Shown in pieces: positions 9,250 through 18,044 of a stretch of DNA of 64,000 nucleotides; position 1 is the stretch's first letter; the number at the start of each line of letters is the position of its first letter. The notes under the pieces were generated by a model, which worked only from the letters and a program-made list of their open reading frames with translations, searched no databases and was not told where the DNA came from. Source of the stretch: Mesorhizobium hawassense (GTDB taxonomy: Bacteria > Pseudomonadota > Alphaproteobacteria > Rhizobiales > Rhizobiaceae); the NCBI RefSeq assembly GCF_003289945.1, contig NZ_QMBP01000020.1, positions 1 through 64,000 of the forward strand. The letters run 5' to 3'. Position numbers and translations under genes: made by a program.

Positions 9250-9966
9250 TTATCCCACAGCAGGCCTGCCGAAGATCAGCCCCAGAAATTCGCTCAGCCA
9301 GCGCTTGAGGTGCATGTCCCAGATCAGCCGGCCGCCGAGATGGTCGCGGCCAGGCTGCGCGCCGGGGAGCTCGAAGCGATGCGCGCCGCGCACCACCCAG
9401 CGCTGCATCATCACCCTTGTCAGCTCGCCATGGAACTGGATACCCCAGGCATTGTCGCCGTAGCGGAAGGCCTGGTTGGGATAGGTTTCCGCCGTTGCCA
9501 AAAGCGTAGCTTCCTTCGGCAACGAAAAGCCTTCGCGGTGAAACTGGTAGACCATCTCCGGCCAGTGCAGGAGCTTTTTGCCGGCATCGGTCGCCTTCAG
9601 CGGATACCAGCCGATCTCGACCAGCCCTTCGCCGTGCCCCTCGACCTTGCCGCCGAGATGGTTGGCGAGCATCTGCGCGCCGAGGCAGATGCCGAGAAAG
9701 GGGCGGTTTTCCTTGAGCGGGATTTGCAGCCAGTCGGTCTCGCGGCGGACGAATTCGTCCGCGTCATTGGCGCTCATCGGCCCGCCGAAAACCACAGCGC
9801 CGGCATGATCGTCGAGCGTGCAGGGCAGCGCATCGCCGAGCGGCGGCCGGCGGATGTCGAGATCGAAACCTTCTTCCAGAAGCATATGTCCGACGCGGCC
9901 GGAGCTCGAAGTCTCCTGATGCAGCACGATCAGGATTTTGGGTCTCGGCCTCGGTCTGGACGGCAT
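9250..9966 (-). CDS. Class I glutamine amidotransferase
   Basis: The 238-residue protein shows the class I GATase triad: nucleophile C94 in GICLGAQ and the H179/E181 pair in WGIQFHGE. FGGPMSAND supplies the oxyanion-type glycine motif. Proteins of this size are usually annotated as GMP synthase-like or gamma-glutamyl-gamma-aminobutyrate hydrolase-like amidotransferases, but the synthetase half of GuaA is absent. It is the last gene of a minus-strand run that begins at hemC, with an 18-bp gap after the TerB-like gene. Its acceptor substrate cannot be deduced. Confidence 0.85.
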   Translation of the reverse strand: MPSRPRPRPKILIVLHQETSSSGRVGHMLLEEGFDLDIRRPPLGDALPCTLDDHAGAVVFGGPMSANDADEFVRRETDWLQIPLKENRPFLGICLGAQMLANHLGGKVEGHGEGLVEIGWYPLKATDAGKKLLHWPEMVYQFHREGFSLPKEATLLATAETYPNQAFRYGDNAWGIQFHGELTRVMMQRWVVRGAHRFELPGAQPGRDHLGGRLIWDMHLKRWLSEFLGLIFGRPAVG

Positions 9967-9984
9967 GGAAGGCGAAAGGTCCTG

Positions 9985-10464
9985 TTATTCGTCGCTCGAA
10001 TCGCCCCGCGCGCCGGGCGCCCCGGCCGCCGCCTTGCGGCGCGCCTCGATGCGGTCATGACGCTCGACGCCGATCAGTTCGGCGACCCGCCACACCGTGT
10101 TGTCCTCGAGCTCGTGCAACTCGCCATCGGCATAGACGATTTCCCACATCAGGCCAATGAAGGCCTTGCGCGCCTCGGCGTCGAGATCGCGCTTCAGCAC
10201 GCTGGTGAAGGCGTAGAGGTCGATCGCCTCATTGTCGGCGCGCTCGCCGGCCGCTGCCAGCGCATCGAGCTCCGCGCCGCTCACCGAATAGGTTTCGGCC
10301 AGTATCTGCTTGAACCGCTCCCATTCGACGTCCTGGCGCACGCCGTCGGCGTTCATCACATGGTAGAGCAGCGCGGAGGCCGCGACGCGCGGATCGTCCG
10401 CGCTCGGCTTGGTCTCGCCGGCAGCCGGCAGATCCCTCAGGAAGGACAATACGCGCTCGAACAT
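9985..10464 (-). CDS. TerB-family protein (tellurite-resistance TerB fold)
   Basis: The 159-residue protein has two acidic, helical half-repeats: DDPRVAASALLYHVMNADG and then FIGLMWEIVYADGELHELED. The DG/ADG plus acidic pattern is typical of TerB-fold metal-binding domains. The start at MFERVLSF (10464) is chosen because homology begins there; eight further upstream residues are possible. It follows the HemY gene by 46 bp and precedes the amidotransferase, so it probably sits in the distal part of the hem operon. TerB-fold proteins outside true ter operons generally have no known function, and none is claimed here. Confidence 0.85.
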   Translation of the reverse strand: MFERVLSFLRDLPAAGETKPSADDPRVAASALLYHVMNADGVRQDVEWERFKQILAETYSVSGAELDALAAAGERADNEAIDLYAFTSVLKRDLDAEARKAFIGLMWEIVYADGELHELEDNTVWRVAELIGVERHDRIEARRKAAAGAPGARGDSSDE

Positions 10465-10510
10465 CGATGTTTTTTCCCTGCCCGCCAAAACCCGGCCTCA
10501 AAACATAGCC

Positions 10511-12079
10511 TTAGAACAAACGAAACCGGCGCGGCGATTTATCCGCGGCCTCTTCCGGCGCGACACCCGGATCGTCGGGCAGGGGCGGCAGCTCCGCGCC
10601 CTGGCCTACGGTTTCCGCCTCGACGACGGTTTCGGCCACCACCCTATCCTTTTCGCCGCCATTCGTTGGCGCCAGCTTCTCGGCCGGCGCATCGGCAACA
10701 ATGTCGATCGCCTTTTCAGCGGGTGCGGCCGGCGGCGCGGCGGCGATCGCCGGCACCGCGACATCCGCGTCGCTTTCGATCAGATGGCCAAGCCGCTCCA
10801 TCGGCGCCCGCCAGGTGAAGGCGTCGAGCTTGCCGGTGACCGGCGATACCGGCGCCCAGCGCTCGGAGATGACGCCATCCGCCACCCAGGCCGGATCGCG
10901 CGGCGCGCGCACCGCCTTCGACAAGAGCTGCCGCACCTTGCCTTGGTCGCCGGTCTCGGCTTCCTCAATATCGGCAAGCAGCAGGTAGGCGCCCTCGCGG
11001 CGATCGATGCGGATCGCGGCCTCCGCCTCGCGGCGGGCCATCGCGAAATCCTGGGCGTCGAGCGCCGCGCGCGCCACTGCCATCGCCGACTCGGCGTGGT
11101 TCCTCTTCAATTCCTGCAGCTTCTTCGCCCGGTTGAGACGGTCGCGCACGGCGTCGCCCACCCTCGCATGCGTGTAGAGCTCCGCGATGTCGGGATGCGG
11201 CTCGGCCCTCCACGCGGTTTCCAGGATCTTGGAGCCCTTGCGCACGTCGCTTTGCCGGAAAACCATATCGGCGGCGATGACCGCCGCCGGCGCGAAATCG
11301 GGCGCCAGCTTGTTGGCTTCCAGCGCCGCGGTGCGGGCTGCGTTCGGGTCGCTGTCGACCAGCGCCTGCGCCTTGGCGGTCAGCAGCACGGCGCGGCGGC
11401 GGTTGGCGGCGTCGCGCTCGATCTGTCTGGTCGACTTCTGCGCCTCGACCAGCTTCAGCGCGCCGTCCCAGTCGCCGCGTTCGGTCAGTTCCTCGAGCGT
11501 CGATTCCGCCGCCCAGGCAAGCTGCGGCGCCACCGCTGCGGCGCGGCCGGCATAGTGGCGCGCGGCGTTGCGGTCGCCGAGCCGCTCGGCCTCCAGATAA
11601 AGCCCACGCAGGCCGAGCAGCCGCATCTCGGGATCGTCGAGCATGCGCTCGAATTTCTCTCGCGCGCCTTTATGGTCGCCTTCGAGCAGCGACGCCTGCG
11701 CATCGAGCAGGTTGATCAGTGGCTCCTGATCGGAGCTGATCAGCCTGGCCGCTTCCTTGGTCTTCTTGCGCGCCAGCGCGCCGTCCCCGGCGCCGGCCGC
11801 GATCATGCCGGTCGACAGCGCCTGGTAGCCGCGGTCGCGGCGGCGCACCCGGAAATAGCGCGAGATCGTGTAGGGGCTGTTCCACAGCGACTTGATGAGC
11901 CACCAGACGATCATCACCGCGGCGACCACGGCGACGATCGCCACCGCCGCCACCATCAGCGTGACTTGGTACTGGTAGCCGTTGAAGGTGACGAGCATCT
12001 CGCCCGGACGATCGGCCAGCCAGGCGAAGCCGAGACCCAGCGCGAAGACGACGGCGAGGAAGGCGAGGAGACGGATCAT
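10511..12079 (-). CDS. hemY: HemY-like inner-membrane TPR protein
   Basis: The 522-residue protein opens with two hydrophobic segments (residues about 1-20 and 40-65, MIRLLAFLAVVFALGLGF and VAAVAIVAVVAAVMIVWWL), then NSPYTISRYFRVRRRDRGY, the hallmark of the HemY N-terminal domain. A long TPR region follows, and the C-terminal ~80 residues are low-complexity Ala/Pro/Glu. This alphaproteobacterial and enterobacterial HemY is linked to late protohaem synthesis by gene position and is distinct from the Bacillus protoporphyrinogen oxidase of the same name. The start at 12079 puts the membrane segment at the extreme N-terminus, 10 bases after the preceding stop. Confidence 0.9.
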   Translation of the reverse strand: MIRLLAFLAVVFALGLGFAWLADRPGEMLVTFNGYQYQVTLMVAAVAIVAVVAAVMIVWWLIKSLWNSPYTISRYFRVRRRDRGYQALSTGMIAAGAGDGALARKKTKEAARLISSDQEPLINLLDAQASLLEGDHKGAREKFERMLDDPEMRLLGLRGLYLEAERLGDRNAARHYAGRAAAVAPQLAWAAESTLEELTERGDWDGALKLVEAQKSTRQIERDAANRRRAVLLTAKAQALVDSDPNAARTAALEANKLAPDFAPAAVIAADMVFRQSDVRKGSKILETAWRAEPHPDIAELYTHARVGDAVRDRLNRAKKLQELKRNHAESAMAVARAALDAQDFAMARREAEAAIRIDRREGAYLLLADIEEAETGDQGKVRQLLSKAVRAPRDPAWVADGVISERWAPVSPVTGKLDAFTWRAPMERLGHLIESDADVAVPAIAAAPPAAPAEKAIDIVADAPAEKLAPTNGGEKDRVVAETVVEAETVGQGAELPPLPDDPGVAPEEAADKSPRRFRLF

Positions 12080-12089
12080 CTTTTGGTCC

Positions 12090-13553
12090 TCACGCCTTCG
12101 TCGCGCCGGCAATCAGCGCTTCGAGTTGCTTTTCGACCTCCAACCGCGCCTTCAGTTTGCCGGCAAAATCGGCGCCGGCCGCCTTCGCGGCGTCGGGCAG
12201 CGTGTCATATTCGCTGAGCGCCTTGGCGTAGTCGCCCTGGCTGACCGCCACTTCGATACGCGCCACGGTTTCGGGCGCGCCCTTGCCTTCGACGGCTCCG
12301 ACCGGCCGCACCTTGACCAGCGATTCCGCGCTCGACACCAGGCTCTGGAAGAAACCCGCATTCTGGTCGATCGGCGTCGCCGCCTCGACCATGGCATTGG
12401 CGGCGGCATCGACCTCCGAGGCGATGGTGGCGCGGGTCGGCACACCTTTCTCGGCATAGGACCGTAGCGCCGCGAGCTCCGGCGCATCCGGCGCGATCGC
12501 CGCGAACGTGTCGAGCTCGGTCGCGAACGGCGCGCCGCGATCGAGCGCCGACTTCAGCGCCGCAGCCGCGATCGCCAGCGCGATCTTGGGCTGCGCGGCC
12601 TGCGCCTCGACCTTGCCGGAGAGTTGCGACACCGATTGCTCAAGTGCTGCAACCCGGCCGTCCTCGGCCTTGGCCGCGTCGCCGGTCGATTTCACCAGCG
12701 CGTCGAGCCCGGCGATCTTCTCGTTGAGCGGACCGAGATCGACGGGTGCTGAACTTCCGCTCTTTTGCAACTCGCCGACGGTCGTCTCGATCTGGCCGAC
12801 CTTGTCGCTGAGCGCCTTGAGCGCGCTGCCGTCGCCGCCTTGTCCGGCCGAGGATTTCAGCGCCGCGACATCGGCCTTGACCTGATCCAGCGCCGACGAA
12901 AGACCGGCAACCTTGGCCGCGGCGCCGTTGTCGCCGCTTTCCTTCAGCGCCGCGACCTCGCTCTTCAAAGAAGCGATCTCGCCGGTGACGCCGTCGAGCG
13001 ATCCGCTGCTCGACCCCGGCGCGCCAAGCAGGCCGACCGCCTGCAGCAGCCCGGCGCCGGCAAGAGCGATCACGCCGCCGATGAGACCGGCGGCGATGGC
13101 GTTGACGCCGGTTCTGCGCGATGGCTGCTGCACGCGATCCTCGTTCCGTGTTTCGTCCGACTTCGATGTCGCGGCGCTCGCGCTGGCCGCGGAGGCGTCC
13201 TCGAAATTGTAATCGGAGCCCTTGGGCTGGCTCTTCGGCGCATCGGACCCGCCGGGATACGGCGCTTCCGGCTCGTCCTTGCCGGTCTCGGGCTCGTCAG
13301 CCGCTGCCTGAGCGGCGTCGCTATGCTCCCACGGCTCGATATCGGCCTGCTCGGCATGGATCGGCTCTTCCGGAGCCTCCGGCTGCGAGACGGCGACGGC
13401 TTCTTCCGCCTTCGCCTCGTCGGTCTGCCCGGTATTGGCCGCGGCCTTGGCCGCATCCTCGTCGGCGATTCGCGAGACGGCGCCGGGCTCGAGTTCGATG
13501 GTCACCGGCTCGCGCCGGGTCTTCGAATGTCGCATCTTCGGCGTCTTGACCAT
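12090..13553 (-). CDS. Mitofilin-domain inner-membrane protein between hemD and hemY
   Basis: The predicted 487-residue protein has a long acidic, disordered N-terminus (residues about 1-155, rich in Glu, Ala and Pro), one transmembrane helix (GLIGGVIALAGAGLLQAVG), a coiled-coil stretch (SLKSEVAALKES and repeats to about residue 320), and a compact C-terminal helical domain. This matches the COG4223/mitofilin-like proteins that in alphaproteobacteria occupy the slot taken by HemX elsewhere. Such proteins are proposed relatives of mitochondrial Mic60, so a role in inner-membrane organisation is possible but inferred from family. The start MVKTPKMRH at 13553 avoids 22 unrelated upstream residues. 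Confidence 0.88.
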   Translation of the reverse strand: MVKTPKMRHSKTRREPVTIELEPGAVSRIADEDAAKAAANTGQTDEAKAEEAVAVSQPEAPEEPIHAEQADIEPWEHSDAAQAAADEPETGKDEPEAPYPGGSDAPKSQPKGSDYNFEDASAASASAATSKSDETRNEDRVQQPSRRTGVNAIAAGLIGGVIALAGAGLLQAVGLLGAPGSSSGSLDGVTGEIASLKSEVAALKESGDNGAAAKVAGLSSALDQVKADVAALKSSAGQGGDGSALKALSDKVGQIETTVGELQKSGSSAPVDLGPLNEKIAGLDALVKSTGDAAKAEDGRVAALEQSVSQLSGKVEAQAAQPKIALAIAAAALKSALDRGAPFATELDTFAAIAPDAPELAALRSYAEKGVPTRATIASEVDAAANAMVEAATPIDQNAGFFQSLVSSAESLVKVRPVGAVEGKGAPETVARIEVAVSQGDYAKALSEYDTLPDAAKAAGADFAGKLKARLEVEKQLEALIAGATKA

Positions 13554-13658
13554 GCTTGGGCTCCGCAAATTGGCTTGAGGATGGATCAAAGGGTCTCGAG
13601 CGTCAGGATGCTCTAGCACATCACCAAGCGGTGAAAAGGGGCGGTGTGATGACGCGGC

Positions 13659-14372
13659 CTAGCGCGGTTGCGACAAAAGCGCGAGAAGCGCGTCCTCATC
13701 CGGTTGCGGCGCGATCCGGATCCTGCGCCCGGCAGCCGCATCCAACGGTTCGGCGACGCGCGCCGAGAGCGTCAGAAATTCCGTATTTTCAAAGAGCAGC
13801 CGCAAGATGGGTCGCGCAATCAGGCTGGCCAGCGCCGCGCTGGCCTTGGCCGAATAAAGCAGCGCCGCCTCGACCGGTTGGCCCGACAGAGCGGCGAACA
13901 CCTCGGCATCGCCATAGTCGACAGCTTTTGTGTCGTAGGTCTCGACCGCACGGACATGTACGCCCGCCGCCGTCAGCCGCTGCTCGAACACTGGGAAGCG
14001 GACACGGCCGCACAGATAGATGACTGTCTTGCCGGCAAGGCCGCCGGCGATCGTGCCGGCCAGAGCCTCGGCGTCGCCCGGACCTTCCGTGACGGATGAA
14101 AATCCCGCCGCGCGGCAGGCTTCAGCCGTCCTTTTGCCGACTGCGTGGCACTGCAAGCCGACGAGCGTCGCAATCAGCGCCTTCGGCGCATGGCGTACCG
14201 CATTGGCGCTGGTGACGCTGACCGCGACGGTATCGGCGCCGACGGTCGCTTCGGCAAGCAAGGCGCTCGTCACGGTCAGCGGTAGCACGACAGGCTGAAA
14301 TCCCTGGGCTTCCAGGCGTCGCGCCGTGCGCGACGCGCCGGGCTCTGGCCTCGTCACCAGGACGCGGACCAT
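13659..14372 (-). CDS. hemD: Uroporphyrinogen-III synthase
   Basis: The 237-residue product is the usual size for HemD, which closes and inverts ring D of hydroxymethylbilane to give uroporphyrinogen III. The N-terminus MVRVLVTRPEPGASRTARRL and the later VSVTSANAVRHAP are typical of this poorly conserved family; YSAKASAAL is the usual C-terminal-half motif. It begins one base after the hemC stop codon, which indicates translational coupling, and the same run continues into the mitofilin-like gene. Confidence 0.93.
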   Translation of the reverse strand: MVRVLVTRPEPGASRTARRLEAQGFQPVVLPLTVTSALLAEATVGADTVAVSVTSANAVRHAPKALIATLVGLQCHAVGKRTAEACRAAGFSSVTEGPGDAEALAGTIAGGLAGKTVIYLCGRVRFPVFEQRLTAAGVHVRAVETYDTKAVDYGDAEVFAALSGQPVEAALLYSAKASAALASLIARPILRLLFENTEFLTLSARVAEPLDAAAGRRIRIAPQPDEDALLALLSQPR

Positions 14373-14373
14373 G

Positions 14374-15297
14374 TCAGGCCCAGCCGTCGAAGAATTTCGC
14401 CCCGGCCCTGGCGCGCACCGTCCGCGCGGCGTCCATGCCTATTTCCGTCGCGTCCGCGGCCTCGCCCTCCAGCCTTACCTCATGCGATTCCGTGCCGTCG
14501 GGCGAGATGATCAGCCCGGCAAAGGACAGTTTCTCGCCCGCCACCGTCGCATGGCCGGCGATCGGCGTGCGGCACGAGCCGTCGAGCGCGGCGAGGAAGG
14601 CGCGTTCGCAGGCCAAGGCCTGGCCGGTCGGCACGTGGTGGATCGCCGCCAGCATTTTCTCGACGGCGCGGTCGCCGATGCGGCTTTCGATGCCGATCGC
14701 ACCTTGCCCCGGCGCCGGCGGGAAGTCCTCCAGCGGCATCAGGTCTGTGACGACATGTTCGAGCCCGAGCCGTTTCAGCCCGGCATAGGCAAGGATGGTG
14801 CCTTCGGCGACGCCTTCGTCCAGCTTGCGCAGCCTGGTCTGCACATTGCCGCGAAAGATCACCACGTCGAGGTCCGGCCGCGTCCGGCGGATCAGCGCCT
14901 GGCGGCGCAGCGACGACGACCCGACCGTCGCGCCCTGCGGCAGGTCGGCGATCCGCTTCGCCCGCTTGCCGATGAAAGCGTCGCGCGCGTCCTCGCGCGG
15001 CAGGAAGGTGCAGAGCTCCAACCCGTCGGGCAGCACCGTCGGCATGTCCTTGGACGAATGCACGGCGATGTCGATGCGGCGGTCGAGCAGCGCCTCCTCG
15101 ATCTCCTTGGTGAACAGGCCCTTGCCGCCGGCCTCCGACAGCGGCCGGTCCTGGATGCGGTCGCCGCTGGTCGAGATCGGCACTACGTCGAATGCCTGCT
15201 CGGGCAGGCCATGCGCCTGCATCAGCCGCGCCCGGGTCTCATGTGCCTGAGCCAGCGCCAGCGGGCTGCCGCGTGTTCCGATTTTCAAAGTTTGCAT
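14374..15297 (-). CDS. hemC: Porphobilinogen deaminase (hydroxymethylbilane synthase)
   Basis: HemC polymerises four porphobilinogen units into hydroxymethylbilane in the cytoplasm. The 307-residue length is normal. Visible signatures are IGTRGSPLALAQA at the N-terminus, HSSKDMP with the catalytic aspartate D84, and LDGSCRTPIAGHA with C242, the cysteine that carries the dipyrromethane cofactor. It is the first gene of the minus-strand hem operon and reads away from tsaD. The palindromic element at 15333-15474 lies in the divergent region between the two genes. Confidence 0.96.
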   Translation of the reverse strand: MQTLKIGTRGSPLALAQAHETRARLMQAHGLPEQAFDVVPISTSGDRIQDRPLSEAGGKGLFTKEIEEALLDRRIDIAVHSSKDMPTVLPDGLELCTFLPREDARDAFIGKRAKRIADLPQGATVGSSSLRRQALIRRTRPDLDVVIFRGNVQTRLRKLDEGVAEGTILAYAGLKRLGLEHVVTDLMPLEDFPPAPGQGAIGIESRIGDRAVEKMLAAIHHVPTGQALACERAFLAALDGSCRTPIAGHATVAGEKLSFAGLIISPDGTESHEVRLEGEAADATEIGMDAARTVRARAGAKFFDGWA

Positions 15298-15332
15298 GGC
15301 GCGCCGTCCGTGATAACCCCCGTCCTTGGCCG

Positions 15333-15474
15333 AGGTCTGTCGAGATGCAGGTCAGGCCGAGCCGAAAGTGGTGGCTTCCGAGAACCGCAGCGGAGCGTAC
15401 TTAAAGTACGTGAGCACCGGAAGCGCAGAAAGCCGCCACTTGCAGGCCGGCATCACCTGAATATCGACAGACCT
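15333..15474. repeat. Palindromic intergenic element, copy A
   Basis: This is one of four related copies. The core runs from CAGGTCAGGCCGAG to GGCCGGCATCACCTGAAT, with a central palindrome CGTACTTAAAGTACG and nested stems AAGTGGTGGCTT versus AGCCGCCACTT. The locus-specific flanks AGGTCTGTCGA and TCGACAGACCT also pair, extending the hairpin. It lies between divergent hemC and tsaD. No open reading frame is credible inside it. Confidence 0.85.
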
Positions 15475-15506
15475 CCGGTGATACAATCTTCGAGGACAGC
15501 GACGAA

Positions 15507-16595
15507 TTGATCCGCGTTCTGGGCATTGAGACGAGTTGCGATGAGACGGCGGCCAGCGTGGTCGCGCTGGACGGCGCTTCGGCGCCCGAAATCCTGTCCA
15601 ACATCGTGCTGAGCCAGATCGGGGAGCATGCCGCTTTCGGCGGCGTCGTGCCCGAGATTGCGGCGCGCGCGCATGTCGAGGCGCTGGACGGCATCGTCGA
15701 GGCCGCACTTGCCGATTCGGCCGTGACGCTTGACGAGGTCGACGCCATCGCGGCGACGGCTGGCCCCGGCCTTGTCGGCGGGCTGATCGTCGGCCTGATG
15801 ACGGCCAAGGCGATCGCCGCCGCCGCCAACAAGCCGCTGATCGCCATCAATCACCTGGAAGGCCACGCGCTGACGGCGCGGCTGACCGATGGCCTCGACT
15901 TCCCCTATCTTCTGCTGCTCGTCTCCGGCGGCCACACCCAGATCGTCGCGGTGCGCGGCGTCGGCGACTACCAGCGCTGGGCGACCACCATCGACGATGC
16001 GCTCGGCGAAGCCTTCGACAAGACCGCCAAGATGCTCGGCCTGCCCTATCCCGGTGGCCCGAATGTCGAGAAGGCCGCTGCCGGCGGCGATGCGAGCCGC
16101 TTTGCCTTCCCGCGCCCGATGAAAGGCTCGGCGCAGCCGGATTTCTCCTTCTCCGGCCTGAAGACGGCGGTGCGCCAGGCCGCAACGGCGATCGCGCCGC
16201 TGAGCGACCAGGACGTCGCCGACATCTGCGCCTCCTTCCAGGCGGCGGTGGCCAACGCGCTGGGCGACCGCGTGGCGCGCGCGCTTGCCCGCTTCCGCCA
16301 GGAATTTCCCAACCAGGCAAAGCCGGCCCTGGTCGTTGCCGGCGGCGTTGCCGCCAACCGCACGATCAAGGCGACGCTTGAAGCGCTCTGTTCGCAAGCC
16401 GGCTTCGCTTTCGTCGCGCCGCCGCAAAAGCTCTGCACCGACAACGCCGCGATGATCGCCTGGGCCGGCATCGAGCGGCTGCGCGCCGGCATCGCCGACG
16501 AAAACACCGCCGACTTCGTGCCGCGTTCGCGTTGGCCGCTCGACAGCGTTTCGGCGCCTTTGGTCGGCTCGGGCCGGCGCGGTGCCAAGGCATGA
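15507..16595 (+). CDS. tsaD: tRNA N6-adenosine threonylcarbamoyltransferase
   Basis: TsaD transfers the threonylcarbamoyl group to A37 of ANN-decoding tRNAs, together with TsaB and TsaE. The 362-residue length is normal. It has the ASKHA-fold signature IETSCDETAAS at residues 8-18, the metal-binding HLEGH with H116 and H120, and the downstream LVSGGHTQIV and GEAFDKTAKMLGLPYPGGP blocks. Translation appears to begin at TTG (15507), because MIRVLGIETSCDE is the conserved N-terminus and no ATG precedes it in frame. It overlaps gpsA by four bases (ATGA). Confidence 0.96.
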   Translation: MIRVLGIETSCDETAASVVALDGASAPEILSNIVLSQIGEHAAFGGVVPEIAARAHVEALDGIVEAALADSAVTLDEVDAIAATAGPGLVGGLIVGLMTAKAIAAAANKPLIAINHLEGHALTARLTDGLDFPYLLLLVSGGHTQIVAVRGVGDYQRWATTIDDALGEAFDKTAKMLGLPYPGGPNVEKAAAGGDASRFAFPRPMKGSAQPDFSFSGLKTAVRQAATAIAPLSDQDVADICASFQAAVANALGDRVARALARFRQEFPNQAKPALVVAGGVAANRTIKATLEALCSQAGFAFVAPPQKLCTDNAAMIAWAGIERLRAGIADENTADFVPRSRWPLDSVSAPLVGSGRRGAKA

Positions 16596-17611
16596 GCGCG
16601 AAGAGGGTGAGCGGCAAGAGATCGGGCAGCGGCTGGCGCGTTGCGGTGCTGGGCGGCGGCGCCTGGGGCACGGCGCTGGCACTGGCCATGCTGCGCGCCG
16701 GCCATGAAGTCCGGCTTTTCGCGCGCGACGCTGAAACCGTCGCCGCCGTCGCCCGCGGCGAGAACCCGCGCTATCTGCCCGGCATCAGGATCGCGCCCGG
16801 CATCGCGGCCACAAGCGACATCGCTGCGGCGCTCGACGGCGCCGATTGCGTATTGGCCGTGACGCCGGCGCAGTCGCTGCGCGCGGTTCTCGCCGCTGCG
16901 CACAACCATGTGCCTCGGGAAGCGCCGCTGGTGCTTTGCGCCAAGGGCATCGAGCGCGACACCGGCGCGCTGCTGTCCTCGATCGTCGAGGAGAAGCTGC
17001 CGGGCAATCCGGTCGCAGCCCTTTCCGGTCCGAGCTTCGCCACGGATGTCGCGCGCGGCCTGCCGACGGCCGTCGTGGTTGCCGCGCGCGAAGCGGAACT
17101 GGCCGCCGAGCTGGCCGCCCGCTTTTCGGCCGAAAATCTGCGCTGCTATTCCAGCGACGATCTGATCGGCGTCGAGATCGGCGGCGCGCTGAAGAACGTC
17201 TTTGCCATCGCCGCCGGCGCGGTCACCGGCGCCGGGTTGGGGGCCAGCGCCCAGGCCGCCATGGTAACGCGCGGCTTCGTCGAATTGCGTCGCATCGGTG
17301 CCGCCTTCGGCGCGCGGCCGGAAACGCTGATGGGGCTATCCGGCCTCGGCGATCTGCTGCTCACCTGCTCCTCGCCGCAGTCGCGCAATTTCGCCTATGG
17401 CCTGGCGCTCGGCCAGGGCAAGCCGCTTGCCGGCCTGCCGCTGGCAGAAGGCGTGCCGACGGCCGGCATTGCCGCCCGCATCGCCGCCGAGCGCCAGATC
17501 GAGGCGCCGATCATTTCCGCAGTCGCCGCCATCCTCGACGGCAAGGTGACCATCGACCAGGCCGTGACCGCGCTGATGACGCGGCCGCTCAAGACCGAAA
17601 CCGACATCTGA
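16592..17611 (+). CDS. gpsA: Glycerol-3-phosphate dehydrogenase [NAD(P)+]
   Basis: GpsA reduces dihydroxyacetone phosphate to sn-glycerol-3-phosphate for phospholipid synthesis. The 339-residue protein has the Rossmann motif VAVLGGGAWGTALA near residue 20, the AKGIERDTGALLSS and ALSGPSFA blocks, and GGALKNVFAIAAGA with the catalytic lysine. The ATG at 16592 overlaps the tsaD stop and gives the expected N-terminus, so it is preferred over an in-frame ATG 60 bases upstream inside tsaD. The pairing with tsaD is common in rhizobia. Confidence 0.95.
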   Translation: MSAKRVSGKRSGSGWRVAVLGGGAWGTALALAMLRAGHEVRLFARDAETVAAVARGENPRYLPGIRIAPGIAATSDIAAALDGADCVLAVTPAQSLRAVLAAAHNHVPREAPLVLCAKGIERDTGALLSSIVEEKLPGNPVAALSGPSFATDVARGLPTAVVVAAREAELAAELAARFSAENLRCYSSDDLIGVEIGGALKNVFAIAAGAVTGAGLGASAQAAMVTRGFVELRRIGAAFGARPETLMGLSGLGDLLLTCSSPQSRNFAYGLALGQGKPLAGLPLAEGVPTAGIAARIAAERQIEAPIISAVAAILDGKVTIDQAVTALMTRPLKTETDI

Positions 17612-17631
17612 ACCATCGGAGTTTTTGGACC

Positions 17632-17928
17632 ATGCTGTTTGCGTTGATTTGCAAGGACAAGCCCGGCAGCCTGCAGCTGCGCGTCGACACAAGGCCGGCG
17701 CATGCGGCATTCCTGGAAGGCCTGATCGCCGAAGGGAAACTTGCCTTCGCTGGCCCCTTCCTCGACGCCGACGGCAAGCCCGACGGCAGCCTGGTGATGA
17801 TCGAAGCTCCGGACATGGCTGGCGCGCAAGCCCTGGCGGCCGCCGACCCCTATGCCAAGGCCGGCCTGTTCGAAAGCGTCCAGATCCGTCCGTGGAACTG
17901 GGTGTTCCAGAAGCCCGCCGGCGCATGA
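17632..17928 (+). CDS. YciI-like protein
   Basis: The 98-residue protein starts MLFALICKDKPG and contains RPAHAAFLEGLIAEGKLAFAG and AAADPYAKAGLFESVQIRPW, which is the ferredoxin-like YciI fold with its characteristic DPY...GL...v.i.pw ending. The family includes hydrolase-like proteins with a conserved His/Asp pair, but members next to tsaD-gpsA have no assigned reaction. It starts 20 bp after gpsA, so it is likely cotranscribed. Confidence 0.88.
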   Translation: MLFALICKDKPGSLQLRVDTRPAHAAFLEGLIAEGKLAFAGPFLDADGKPDGSLVMIEAPDMAGAQALAAADPYAKAGLFESVQIRPWNWVFQKPAGA

Positions 17929-18044
17929 TCGTTCGCGGCGCGGCGGCTCTGCGCCCTCTCGCCGCAGCGACGCAGACAAGCTAAGGGTAGCGGTGATGGA
18001 ACCGCCACGCGTGGCGTACCGGCAATGGCAACGGGACAATCGAT

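Noticed and set aside
10409..12217. 602-codon open frame antisense to the HemY-like gene
   Set aside because: It lies opposite a clear TPR membrane protein and has an Arg/His/Gln-rich translation without family motifs, as expected for a shadow frame in high-GC DNA.
15333..15474. Possible short ORFs inside the palindromic elements (shared peptide ends such as YVSTGSAG)
   Set aside because: The similar peptides come from the DNA repeat; frames are interrupted differently in each copy and lack ribosome binding sites.
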